From positions 1 to 21,039 of the forward strand of contig JADKBO010000053.1 of the NCBI GenBank assembly GCA_016715105.1: a stretch of 21,039 nt of DNA, in the 5' to 3' direction. Under the pieces are notes generated by a model. That model searched no databases and was not told the origin of the DNA. It saw nothing but the letters and a program-made list of their open reading frames with translations. Positions 13,385-21,039 of the stretch are shown piece by piece. This DNA comes from Saprospiraceae bacterium (GTDB taxonomy: Bacteria > Bacteroidota > Bacteroidia > Chitinophagales > Saprospiraceae). Each line of letters opens with the position of its first letter. The first letter of the stretch is position 1. The position numbers and the translations under genes were made by a program.

Positions 13385-14827
13385 ATGCTAAAATTGGCTA
13401 CAGTAATTGGCATTAGCAGTGCTTTAATTACAAGTTGTGGACAAAACAAAGAAACAAAACCCAAAGTGGATCCAACAAAGATAGAAGTTGTAGGATCATC
13501 TGAGGCTGAATTAACAGCACCGCCATTTGTTCCGAAACCTGTTGGTGACAGAAAAGCCACAAAGCTGATTGTACATATGGAAATTATAGAAAAAGAAGGT
13601 GTAATGGCCGATGGTGTAAAATACATTTATTGGACTTTTGGCGGTTCGGTTCCTGGAAGTTTTATAAGAACAAGAATTGGCGATGAAGTAGAATTTCATT
13701 TAAAAAATCATCCTGATAATAAATTACCCCATAATATAGATTTACATGCAGTTACTGGACCAGGAGGTGGAGCAGCTTCATCCTTTGTTGCACCCGGACA
13801 CGAAGTAGTCTTTTCATTTAAAGTTATTAATCAGGGTTTGTATGTATATCACTGTGCAACGGCTCCTGTAGGAATGCACATTGCTAATGGTATGTATGGA
13901 TTAATATTGGTAGAACCCGAAGGCGGATTACCTCCTGTTGATAAAGAATATTATGTTATGCAAGGTGATTTCTATACCAAGGGTGCTAATGGCGAAAAAG
14001 GATTGCAACCTTTTGATATGGCAAAAGCAATTAAGGAACAGCCGGATTACGTAGTGTTTAATGGTTCAGTTGGTGCATTAGCTGGTGATAAAGCAATAAC
14101 AGCAAAAGTTGGCGAAACAGTTCGTTTATATGTTGGTAATGGTGGTCCAAACTTGGTGTCGTCTTTCCATGTTATTGGCGAAATTTTTGACAATGTAAGC
14201 ATTGAGGGTGGCTCACTAGTTAATCATGATGTACAAACTACATTGGTACCTGCTGGAGGTTCTGCTATAGTTGATTTTAAATGCGAAGTGCCCGGAACCT
14301 TCATCATTGTCGATCACTCTATATTCAGAACCTTTAATAAAGGCAGTTTGGGTATGCTAAAAGTAACCGGAGATGAAAACAAAACAATTTTTTCAGGTAA
14401 ACAATCAGAACAGGTTTATCATCCAGAAGGTGGAACAATTCAAACTATGCCAGAAGATGCCAATGCATCAAAATTAGCAAAGCCTACCTCTTTAGCTGAA
14501 AGAATTGAAGATGGAAAATCCATTTATAATAAAACCTGTTTCGCATGTCACCAGGCCAATGGCGAAGGCTTGCCCAATGCTTTCCCTCCATTGGCTAAAT
14601 CAGATTATCTGAATGCTGATATCAACAGAGCAATTGAGATTGTACTTAAAGGTAAAACTGGTGAAATAGCTGTTAATGGCAAAAAATACAATAGCGTAAT
14701 GACAGCTCAAACTCTAACAGATGAAGAAGTTGCAAATGTATTAACCTTTGTTTACAGCACATGGGGTAATAACAAAAAAGAGATTACACCAGATATGGTG
14801 GCAAAAATGCGTAAATCAACTAAATAA
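13385..14827 (+). CDS. nirK: Copper nitrite reductase with C-terminal cytochrome c domain
   Basis: This 480-residue periplasmic lipoprotein (lipobox LITSC, C18) reduces nitrite to NO. Two cupredoxin domains carry type 1 copper ligands H116, C157, H165 and M170, and type 2 ligands H121, H156 and H311. Catalytic D119 and H262 are also present, with spacing like classical NirK. A cytochrome c domain follows (about 370-465) with CFACH (C385, C388, H389) and probable axial M439. This domain probably supplies electrons directly to the type 1 copper. The start is unusual: an in-frame ATG at 13361 reads MNKRPVL and then TAG, so translation would restart at ATG 13385. The next gene begins 3 bases after the stop. 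Confidence 0.95.
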   Translation: MLKLATVIGISSALITSCGQNKETKPKVDPTKIEVVGSSEAELTAPPFVPKPVGDRKATKLIVHMEIIEKEGVMADGVKYIYWTFGGSVPGSFIRTRIGDEVEFHLKNHPDNKLPHNIDLHAVTGPGGGAASSFVAPGHEVVFSFKVINQGLYVYHCATAPVGMHIANGMYGLILVEPEGGLPPVDKEYYVMQGDFYTKGANGEKGLQPFDMAKAIKEQPDYVVFNGSVGALAGDKAITAKVGETVRLYVGNGGPNLVSSFHVIGEIFDNVSIEGGSLVNHDVQTTLVPAGGSAIVDFKCEVPGTFIIVDHSIFRTFNKGSLGMLKVTGDENKTIFSGKQSEQVYHPEGGTIQTMPEDANASKLAKPTSLAERIEDGKSIYNKTCFACHQANGEGLPNAFPPLAKSDYLNADINRAIEIVLKGKTGEIAVNGKKYNSVMTAQTLTDEEVANVLTFVYSTWGNNKKEITPDMVAKMRKSTK

Positions 14828-14830
14828 GGT

Positions 14831-15679
14831 TTGAGTAAGATAATATCGCTTTTCTGTTTTGTCGTTTTAACTTTTTCTTGTACAAACAATAAAACTGAAT
14901 CTATAAAAGAAGAACAGCCTGTGAATGTAGTTATTCCAAATGATACAACATTTGGAGTAACTACTACCATGGTAAACATTAAAGGAGCCAAATATGTGCC
15001 CTTGTATGGCAGAGACTCGCAATTAGTAATTATCAAGCTCTTTTCAATGGATGTATTTCCTGTTTCTAATGCTGATTATTTGGCATTTACTAAAGTAAAC
15101 AAACGTTGGAGAAAGTCAAATATAAAAGAACTTTTTGCAGACGACAATTATCTATTTGAATGGAAAAATGACACAATGATTGGTAACGAAATGAAACAAA
15201 ACAGTCCGATTACAAATGTATCATGGTATGCGGCCAAAGCGTATTGCGAATGTCAGGGAAAGCGATTGCCATCAGTTGATGAATGGGAATATGTTGCCAT
15301 GGCTAATCAGGACATAGCCGATGCCCGAAAAATTAAATCATACAATCAGTATATTTTGGATTGGTATGAAAAGCCAAAAACAAGTAACAATGAAATAGGT
15401 AAGACATTTAAAAACTATTGGGGTGTTTACGATTTGCATGGTTTGGTTTGGGAGTGGACAAGTGATTTTAGTTCCATCCTTCTTACGGGCGAATCAAGGA
15501 ATGATGTAAAAACAGATAAAGATCTGTTTTGCGGAAGTGGTTCTATAAATGCTACCGATTTGATGAACTATGCCGCTTTTATGCGCTATGCTTTTAGAGG
15601 AAGTTTAAAAGCAGTTTATTCAGTAAAAAATCTTGGATTCAGATGCGTTAAAGACTCTATAATAATTATTCAAAAATGA
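14831..15679 (+). CDS. nirV: NirV-like lipoprotein of the FGE-sulfatase (SUMF1) fold
   Basis: This 282-residue lipoprotein starts at TTG (14831), three bases after the nirK stop (signal MSKIISLFCFVVLTFSC). The FGE-sulfatase fold is seen in FSMDVFPVSNADYLAFT, PITNVSWYAAKAYCECQGKRLPSVDEWEYVA, YDLHGLVWEWTSDF and the final FRGSLKAVYSVKNLGFRC. The paired catalytic cysteines of true formylglycine-generating enzymes are absent from the expected region; the segment GSINATDLMNYAAFMRYAFRGS has none. Formylglycine synthesis is therefore unlikely. FGE-fold proteins named NirV are known beside nirK in other denitrifiers, with an unclear role. Helping copper-enzyme maturation is only an inference. It overlaps the next gene by 4 bases. 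Confidence 0.82.
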   Translation: MSKIISLFCFVVLTFSCTNNKTESIKEEQPVNVVIPNDTTFGVTTTMVNIKGAKYVPLYGRDSQLVIIKLFSMDVFPVSNADYLAFTKVNKRWRKSNIKELFADDNYLFEWKNDTMIGNEMKQNSPITNVSWYAAKAYCECQGKRLPSVDEWEYVAMANQDIADARKIKSYNQYILDWYEKPKTSNNEIGKTFKNYWGVYDLHGLVWEWTSDFSSILLTGESRNDVKTDKDLFCGSGSINATDLMNYAAFMRYAFRGSLKAVYSVKNLGFRCVKDSIIIIQK

Positions 15680-16293
15680 TAAATAAAACAATGCGAGTAT
15701 TTTACCTCATTATCCTTTTGCTAGGTACTAATGCCTGTAATAAAGGATCTAAAAATACTGCTGACATTAAAAAGAATGCAGCTATCAAAACAGCTATTTC
15801 TGGCGAATCCATATTTAACCTAACAGGAAAATGGCTTACTCAAAACAACGATACCATTTTCTTAAGTTCGCTTAAGGGTAAGGTTTTGGTAATGGTGATG
15901 ATTTATACCAGCTGTAAAGCCGCCTGCCCTCGACTGGTAGCGGACATGAGAGACATTGAAAGCAAAATATCAAAAGATAAATTAGATAAAATAAACTTCG
16001 TCTTGATAAGTATTGACCCTGAAGTTGATAATCCTAAAAGATTAAAAGTTTTTTCAATTGATAATCTAATGGATGCCCCACATTGGACATTTTTACAAGG
16101 AACAAAAACCAGTGTGCAAGAATTTGCAAATGTGCTGGCAGTAAAATACAAACAAATAGCACCTATGGATTTTTCGCACTCAAATATCATAAGTGTTTTT
16201 AATACCGAAGGTGAATTAATTCATCAACAAGAAGGTTTAGGTGTAAACAATAAAGAAACTGTAGAAATAATTATCAATGAAATTAACAAATGA
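15676..16293 (+). CDS. SCO1/SenC-family copper chaperone lipoprotein
   Basis: This 205-residue lipoprotein (LLGTNAC, C21) has a thioredoxin-like SCO domain. Copper ligands are the CxxxC pair C80 and C84 (TSCKAACP) and H168 (DFSHSN). SCO proteins deliver copper to, or reduce thiols of, periplasmic copper enzymes. Its place directly after nirK and the nirV-like gene, with 4-base overlaps on both sides, suggests it serves NirK copper loading rather than cytochrome oxidase. That specificity is inferred. Confidence 0.92.
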   Translation: MINKTMRVFYLIILLLGTNACNKGSKNTADIKKNAAIKTAISGESIFNLTGKWLTQNNDTIFLSSLKGKVLVMVMIYTSCKAACPRLVADMRDIESKISKDKLDKINFVLISIDPEVDNPKRLKVFSIDNLMDAPHWTFLQGTKTSVQEFANVLAVKYKQIAPMDFSHSNIISVFNTEGELIHQQEGLGVNNKETVEIIINEINK

Positions 16294-17597
16294 AAATAAC
16301 ATCACTAAAATTTATTGCAATACTGTTTATGGGATTGGTGTTTAAAAACAGTGCTACAGCTCAATTTGAATTCAATGGGCAATTAGTTCAACGTGTTGAA
16401 TACAGACATGGATATGGCAAATTAATTCCGGATACTGTTGATCCATCAGCTTTTATTAGCCAGCGATTACGATTTCAATTTACTTACAACACCAAATACG
16501 TTAAGCTTTTTGCTAGTATTCAAGATGTAAGAACCTGGGGAAGTACTTCGCAACTTAACGCTACCGACAATTTATTGTCGATGCATGAAGGTTGGGCTGA
16601 AATTCCTATTGATACCATGTGGAGTGTAAAAATAGGAAGACAAGAGTTAGTTTATGATAACTCTCGTTTTTTAGGCAATGTTGATTGGTCTATGCAAGCT
16701 CGTTCCCATGATTTTGCCTTATTGAAATTCTCTAAAAACGATCATAAACTTCATATAGGTGGAGGATATAATCAAGATGCTGAAACTATTTATGGCGGTG
16801 ATTATTATAAAACTGCAAATCAATATAAAACTGCCCAAATGCTTTGGTATAATTATAAACACAATGATCTAGAATTGTCGATTTTGTTTTGGAACAATGG
16901 AAAACAAGATACCACAACCGGTCATAGAGCAGTTAGGTATTCACAAACTATTGGTTTACCAACTATCAAATATAGTTTTATGAAAAATAATTTGGTGTCG
17001 GCTTTTGCCTATTACCAAACAGTAAAAGATGTAAACAATAGAGATTTAAGCTGTTATGATATCAGCATTCAGGGAGCACAAACATTTGATATAAATGCTG
17101 AGAAAATATCTACTTTTAAGGTTACCCTTGGAGTTGAAATGTTAAGCGGAACCAACACTAATAACACAGCTAACACTAATAATTCTTATAATCCAATGTA
17201 TGGAACTAATCACATGTACAATGGTTATATGGATTATTTTTACGTGAGCGGACGATTTGAAAACTCAGTGGGTCTTAACGATTTGTATTTGAAATTTCGT
17301 TATGACATGAATAAGAAATGGTTTGCTCAAACAGATTTGCATTATTTTTTAACCAATGCTAATGTGTATAACGCAAATGATGTATTGAGCCAACAGCTTG
17401 GAGCTGAGTTAGACCTAACAGGTGGCTATGTGTTTAATGAAAACATTTCATTACAGGCCGGTTATAGTCAACTATTTGCATCAAGCACTATCAAATATTT
17501 AGAATCGTCAAGTGCATCTAAGACACAGAACTGGGCTTACTTAATGCTTATCGTAAGACCAAAAAGTGATAAGAAATTTATAGGAATATATAACTAA
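16290..17597 (+). CDS. Outer-membrane beta-barrel, alginate-export-like
   Basis: This 435-residue protein has a signal peptide (cleavage about SATA-QF, 24-25) and a long run of alternating-residue strands. The N-terminal segment FNGQLVQRVEYRHGYG...SQRLRFQFTYNTKYVKLFASIQDVRTWG and then VKIGRQELVYDNSRFLG resemble the alginate-export (AlgE-like) barrel family. Such barrels in Bacteroidota are often uncharacterised porins. It starts inside the SCO stop codon (ATGA overlap), so it is co-translated with the nitrite reductase set. A role as an anion channel for nitrite is attractive but unproven. No TonB-box or plug domain is seen. Confidence 0.75.
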   Translation: MKITSLKFIAILFMGLVFKNSATAQFEFNGQLVQRVEYRHGYGKLIPDTVDPSAFISQRLRFQFTYNTKYVKLFASIQDVRTWGSTSQLNATDNLLSMHEGWAEIPIDTMWSVKIGRQELVYDNSRFLGNVDWSMQARSHDFALLKFSKNDHKLHIGGGYNQDAETIYGGDYYKTANQYKTAQMLWYNYKHNDLELSILFWNNGKQDTTTGHRAVRYSQTIGLPTIKYSFMKNNLVSAFAYYQTVKDVNNRDLSCYDISIQGAQTFDINAEKISTFKVTLGVEMLSGTNTNNTANTNNSYNPMYGTNHMYNGYMDYFYVSGRFENSVGLNDLYLKFRYDMNKKWFAQTDLHYFLTNANVYNANDVLSQQLGAELDLTGGYVFNENISLQAGYSQLFASSTIKYLESSSASKTQNWAYLMLIVRPKSDKKFIGIYN

Positions 17598-17612
17598 TAA
17601 AAAATATAAATC

Positions 17613-18332
17613 ATGAATTTATCTGAACAAAAAGTAGCCGATGTAGTGGCATCAAATATTAAAACTGCACATGTTTTTAAAAAACATGGAATTGATTTTT
17701 GTTGTGGTGGAGGGGTGTCAATTGAAAAAGCTTGCAAAAAAAAGAATGTTGATTTAAACACACTTTTGCAAGACCTAAATAACATCGACAGTAAAGTATT
17801 GCCATCACAAAATTTCAATAACTGGGAACTGGATTTCCTGATTGACTATATCGTTAATACGCATCACGTTTATGTTGTAGAGGCAATTGATCTTATTGAT
17901 CAGTATGCAACTAAGGTTGCTAATGTGCATGGTGCTGCTGAGCCTGCAGTGGTTAAAATATATGAGATTTTTAAAACGGTGGCCGAAGAGCTGACTTCCC
18001 ATATGCATAAAGAAGAAAATATTCTTTTCCCTTATATTAAATATTTGGTTACATCTCAAAAACAAAAAACAGTTTGGTCTGCACCACATTTTGTTACGGT
18101 TGTTAATCCTATCAATATGATGGAACATGAGCATGAAACCGTTGGCGATTTATTGAAACAGATAGCATTGATAAGTAATAAATATACTCCACCCGAATGG
18201 GCTTGTAACACGTTTAAAGCGTTGTATGCAAAGCTGGATGAGTTTGAACAAGACTTACATATTCATGTGCATCTTGAAAACAATATCCTTTTTCCAAAAG
18301 CTATTGAAATTGAAAAATCGTTGTTAAACTAA
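17613..18332 (+). CDS. ric: RIC/ScdA/YtfE-type iron-sulfur repair protein
   Basis: This 239-residue cytoplasmic di-iron protein repairs Fe-S clusters damaged by NO. An N-terminal ScdA_N domain (1-60) has the GIDFCCGGG motif (C30, C31). A hemerythrin-like four-helix domain follows, with iron ligands visible as H84/H85, H130 and E134/E135 (SHMHKEEN), H172/H174 (MEHEHE) and H216-H220/E222 (LHIHVHLEN). It lies 15 bases after the barrel gene. Placing an NO-damage repair protein inside the nor-nir island protects the cell from the pathway's toxic intermediate. Confidence 0.95.
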   Translation: MNLSEQKVADVVASNIKTAHVFKKHGIDFCCGGGVSIEKACKKKNVDLNTLLQDLNNIDSKVLPSQNFNNWELDFLIDYIVNTHHVYVVEAIDLIDQYATKVANVHGAAEPAVVKIYEIFKTVAEELTSHMHKEENILFPYIKYLVTSQKQKTVWSAPHFVTVVNPINMMEHEHETVGDLLKQIALISNKYTPPEWACNTFKALYAKLDEFEQDLHIHVHLENNILFPKAIEIEKSLLN

Positions 18333-18338
18333 ACGAGT

Positions 18339-19145
18339 ATGAATGCTGTAACAGATTTAATTGAAGCTATGGTAACTGTTCCTTATTACAAATCAACAGG
18401 CAAAGAAATTGAGGTATTTAAACATGCTTATCAAAATCAGTTGCCCATATTAATTAAAGGTCCAACCGGAACGGGTAAATCACGTTTTGTAGAGTTCATG
18501 GCTCATACGTTGGGTAAAAATATAATTACCATCAGTTGCCATGAAGAAACATCTTCAACAGATTTAATTGGGCGCTACTTAATTAAAGGTGCCGAAACCA
18601 TTTGGGTTGATGGGCCACTCACGCTAGCTGTAAAAGAGGGTGCAATTATTTATTTAGATGAAATAGCAGAAGCCCGTCCTGATGTGATTGTGGCCATACA
18701 TTCGCTTACCGATCACAGGCGCGAATTATATATTGACAAATTAGGAATTACCCATAAAGCACATCATGATTTTATGTTGGTGGCTTCATTTAATCCGAGC
18801 TATCAACGCGGCTTTAAAGAGTTAAAACCATCAACGCGTCAGCGTTTCATTGCATTGTCTTTTAATTATCCAGAAGCAGCTATTGAAACAGAGATTATCA
18901 TTAATGAAACCAATGTTGATGCTGATGATGCAAAAAAACTGGTAACCATTGCAAACAAAATCAGAAACTTAACAGAGCTTAGTTTAACTGAAACGGTTTC
19001 TACAAGGCTCTTAGTTGATGCAGGTAAACTTATTTATACAGGCTTGCCAAAAAGACTTGCAGCACGCGTTGCCATTGTTGAACCGCTCACCGATGAGTTG
19101 CAAATTATTGAAGCTTTGGCTGATTTGTGTAACCTAATTATATAA
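18339..19145 (+). CDS. norQ: NorQ, MoxR/CbbQ-type AAA+ ATPase
   Basis: This 268-residue cytoplasmic ATPase has Walker A GPTGTGKS (about 41-48), Walker B IIYLDEIAEA (about 103-112), a sensor region (LVASFNPSYQRGFKELKPSTRQRF) and the CbbQ C-terminal helical part. NorQ works with NorD to insert the non-haem iron into NorB. It starts 6 bases after ric and ends 2 bases before norD. Length and motif order are normal and the frame is intact. Confidence 0.94.
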   Translation: MNAVTDLIEAMVTVPYYKSTGKEIEVFKHAYQNQLPILIKGPTGTGKSRFVEFMAHTLGKNIITISCHEETSSTDLIGRYLIKGAETIWVDGPLTLAVKEGAIIYLDEIAEARPDVIVAIHSLTDHRRELYIDKLGITHKAHHDFMLVASFNPSYQRGFKELKPSTRQRFIALSFNYPEAAIETEIIINETNVDADDAKKLVTIANKIRNLTELSLTETVSTRLLVDAGKLIYTGLPKRLAARVAIVEPLTDELQIIEALADLCNLII

Positions 19146-19147
19146 CG

Positions 19148-20910
19148 ATGCCATTAGATGAATACTTGTATGGTAAGGTTTCGGGTTACTTAAAAAAGAA
19201 CAAGAAACAACCTGCCGAAGTATTGGAAAGAACCGTCTTTTTGGATGATATCAAAGAGAAGTTAACCATACTTTCGAGAGCACTTACCGGGCATTCTATT
19301 GAAATTTTTCAGGCAGAAAGAAGGCGGATATAAGAACAACTCCTTTTTTTTACCTGCTTCATTTTCTGTTTGTAAATCAAAAATCCAGAACAATAATTTT
19401 TATTTTTTTCGTATTCTTTATTTATCCGTACAAAGTAAATTAAACCTGAACTGGCTACCGGGCGAACAATCAAACCTTGAATTATCGCAACAAAAAGCAC
19501 TGGATAATTCCGCTGTTATTCTTGATGAATTGTTTAAGGAATATCCGGTTACGCAAGAATGGCATCAATCTTTTTTAAATGAATTTCAACTTTTAAAGAC
19601 GGAAAAACAACCTGTTGACACCACCTGGCTTTATGGAAAATGGATGTTGAATGCTGCTAAGGATAACAACGCCAAACCATTAGAGAATTTTTCGGAGGCT
19701 ACTAAAAGCAACTATTGAAAAAGCGCTTACAACCATAAAAGCAAAAGCTGTTGAAGAAGTAGTTAGTCTTACGATAGATAAAAAGCAGCAGGAAGATTAT
19801 GTGCTTACCCATAATTTTGAAAAGGTGGATACTGCCGAAGAGTTTGATGGAGTGTGGCGTGACTTTGATGGCGAGGATGATTTGAAAGATCATGAAGAGG
19901 CTCTGGACAAGTTAAATATGAAGTTTACAGTTCGTGTTGACGATACTGCTCACTCCGTTTATCAAGCCGATTTTATTGAAAATACCACCATCTCTGAAAG
20001 TTCAGAAGTTGATGAAAAAGGGTATCATTTAAAATATAATGAATGGGATTTTTCGAAGAATGCTTACAAGGAAAAATTTTGTAAAGTGTATCCTACTACG
20101 TTACTTAAAAGCGATAGTAACTATTATAAAAACACTGTAACCAAAAATACAACTACATTAATTGGCTTGCGCAAAATGCTAACAAATGTAAATAACAAAA
20201 TGCAACAGCAACGTAGGCAAACGCAAGGTGATGAATTTGATATGGATGCCATTACTGACTTGTTTGTTGATGTGCATACACGGCATACGCCTTCGGAAAA
20301 TATTTACATTTCAAATCGAAAAAAAGAAAAAGATTTATCCATTCTTATTTTGTTGGATGTAAGTTTATCAAGTGACGGATATGCTGATGGCAGCCGGATT
20401 ATTGATGTAGAAAAAGAGGTTTCTATCTTGTTTGGAGAAATACTAAATGAGTTCAATGTTGATTTTTCTGTAAATAGTTTCTATTCAAAAACAAGAAACT
20501 ATGCTACCTATCAAACGCTTAAGGATTTTGATACAGAATGGAACATTGCCAAGAATGTAATTGGTGCTGTTGAGCCTGATGGTTATACAAGAATTGGAGC
20601 AGCGTTACGGCATTCAGGAGTATTACTCAGTAAACGACAGACTAAGAATAAATGGGTTGTTCTGTTGTCTGATGGCAAGCCAAATGACTTTGATAAGTAC
20701 GAGGGCAAGTATGGTATTAACGATGTTAAGCAGGCTTTGCGCGAGTTAAAAGAAGACAACATTAATGCTTATGCTCTGGCTATTGAAGCGCAGGCAAAGT
20801 ATTATTTACCTCAAATGTTTGGTCAAAATCATTATCAGATATTAACTTCTCCGGTCAAACTTTTGAAATCTATGGTGAAGCTATATGAAAAGATAAAAAA
20901 TCAGAGTTGA
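19148..20910 (+). pseudogene. norD: NorD, VWA-domain activator of NO reductase, two frameshifts
   Basis: Three consecutive frames encode one NorD of about 586 residues. Segment 1 starts at ATG 19148 and runs to ALTGHSIEIFQAE (about 19317). Segment 2 runs GGYKNNSFFLPASF...SEAT (to about 19704). Segment 3 runs TIEKALTTIKAKAVEEVV to 20910, including the von Willebrand A domain. The metal-ion-dependent adhesion site residues are present in LLDVSLSSDG (DxSxS), DGYTRIG and LLSDGKPND. Each break is corrected by removing one base, the first near 19314-19321 and the second in the A4 run at 19704-19707. NorD partners NorQ to activate NorCB. If the breaks are real, NO reductase maturation would be impaired; a sequence error is at least as likely. 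Confidence 0.85.
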
Positions 20911-20988
20911 TAGCATTCTGTTTATTAGAAATTTAAAATGGATTCTTAATTTTTAAAGAGTTCGATATTGATAAACATAAGGTTGTGA

Positions 20989-21039
20989 ATGAATATTAGT
21001 CGAAGAACAGTGCCAATGATTATGTTCGGTTATTCCTGC
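20989..21039 (+). CDS. Possible start of a next gene, cut by window end
   Basis: ATG at 20989 opens a frame of 17 codons (MNISRRTVPMIMFGYSC) running off the window. It lies 78 bases after norD. Too little is present to name it, and the start may be chance. Confidence 0.25.
   Translation, partial: MNISRRTVPMIMFGYSC

Overview
The window looks like a chromosomal segment of a Bacteroidota (Flavobacteriia/Chitinophagia-like) bacterium. It is AT-rich, start sites generally lack Shine-Dalgarno sequences, one promoter matches the Bacteroidota pattern (TTG, 19-base spacer, TATCTTTG), and the proteins (dodecin, DUF4332, NirK with a C-terminal haem c, periplasmic lipoproteins) resemble those of that phylum. 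This assignment is by eye, without a database search.

Region 1 (1-10,664) has its genes almost entirely on the minus strand. It divides into five modules separated by imperfect inverted repeats at about 1-84, 1366-1514, 3354-3499, 6888-6957 plus 8821-8830, 9801-9877 and 10523-10664. These behave like integron attC sites. In each of the five modules, the sequence at the module's start (in gene orientation) is complementary to the outer box of the repeat at its own end. That is the signature left when circular cassettes integrate. The modules, read right to left, carry: (i) a HigB/HigA toxin-antitoxin pair; (ii) a nitrilase-family hydrolase; (iii) catalase, a short-chain dehydrogenase, a DoxX membrane protein and an HPF/RaiA-like protein; (iv) a DUF4332 helix-hairpin-helix protein, a broken membrane protein, dodecin and a small helical protein; (v) an ArsR-type regulator, a fused mercury transporter MerTP and a GDCCVxC metal-binding protein. 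No integrase gene is visible, so this is a candidate integrase-less cassette array with unusually large multi-gene cassettes. A group IIC-like group II intron (6958-8820, plus strand) sits exactly inside the core box of one of the attC-like sites, antisense to the cassette genes, as IIC-attC introns do.

Region 2 (10,665-11,034) is a gene-poor boundary. It ends in a perfect palindrome just upstream of an Rrf2-type regulator gene.

Region 3 (11,035-20,910) is a compact plus-strand island that reduces nitrite to nitrous oxide: Rrf2/NsrR-like regulator, norC, norB, nirK (copper nitrite reductase with a fused cytochrome c domain), a NirV-like protein, an SCO-type copper chaperone, an alginate-export-like outer-membrane barrel, ric (di-iron repair protein), norQ and norD. 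Several genes overlap by 4 bases or are separated by 2-3 bases. The two halves of the nor system flank the nir block. No nitrate reductase or nosZ is visible here.

Reading frames are broken repeatedly by single-base changes: katA, the Rrf2 gene, norD (twice) and a membrane-protein gene (about four times). Most lie at short A runs. Sequencing or assembly error is at least as likely as real gene decay, and this should be settled before drawing functional conclusions.
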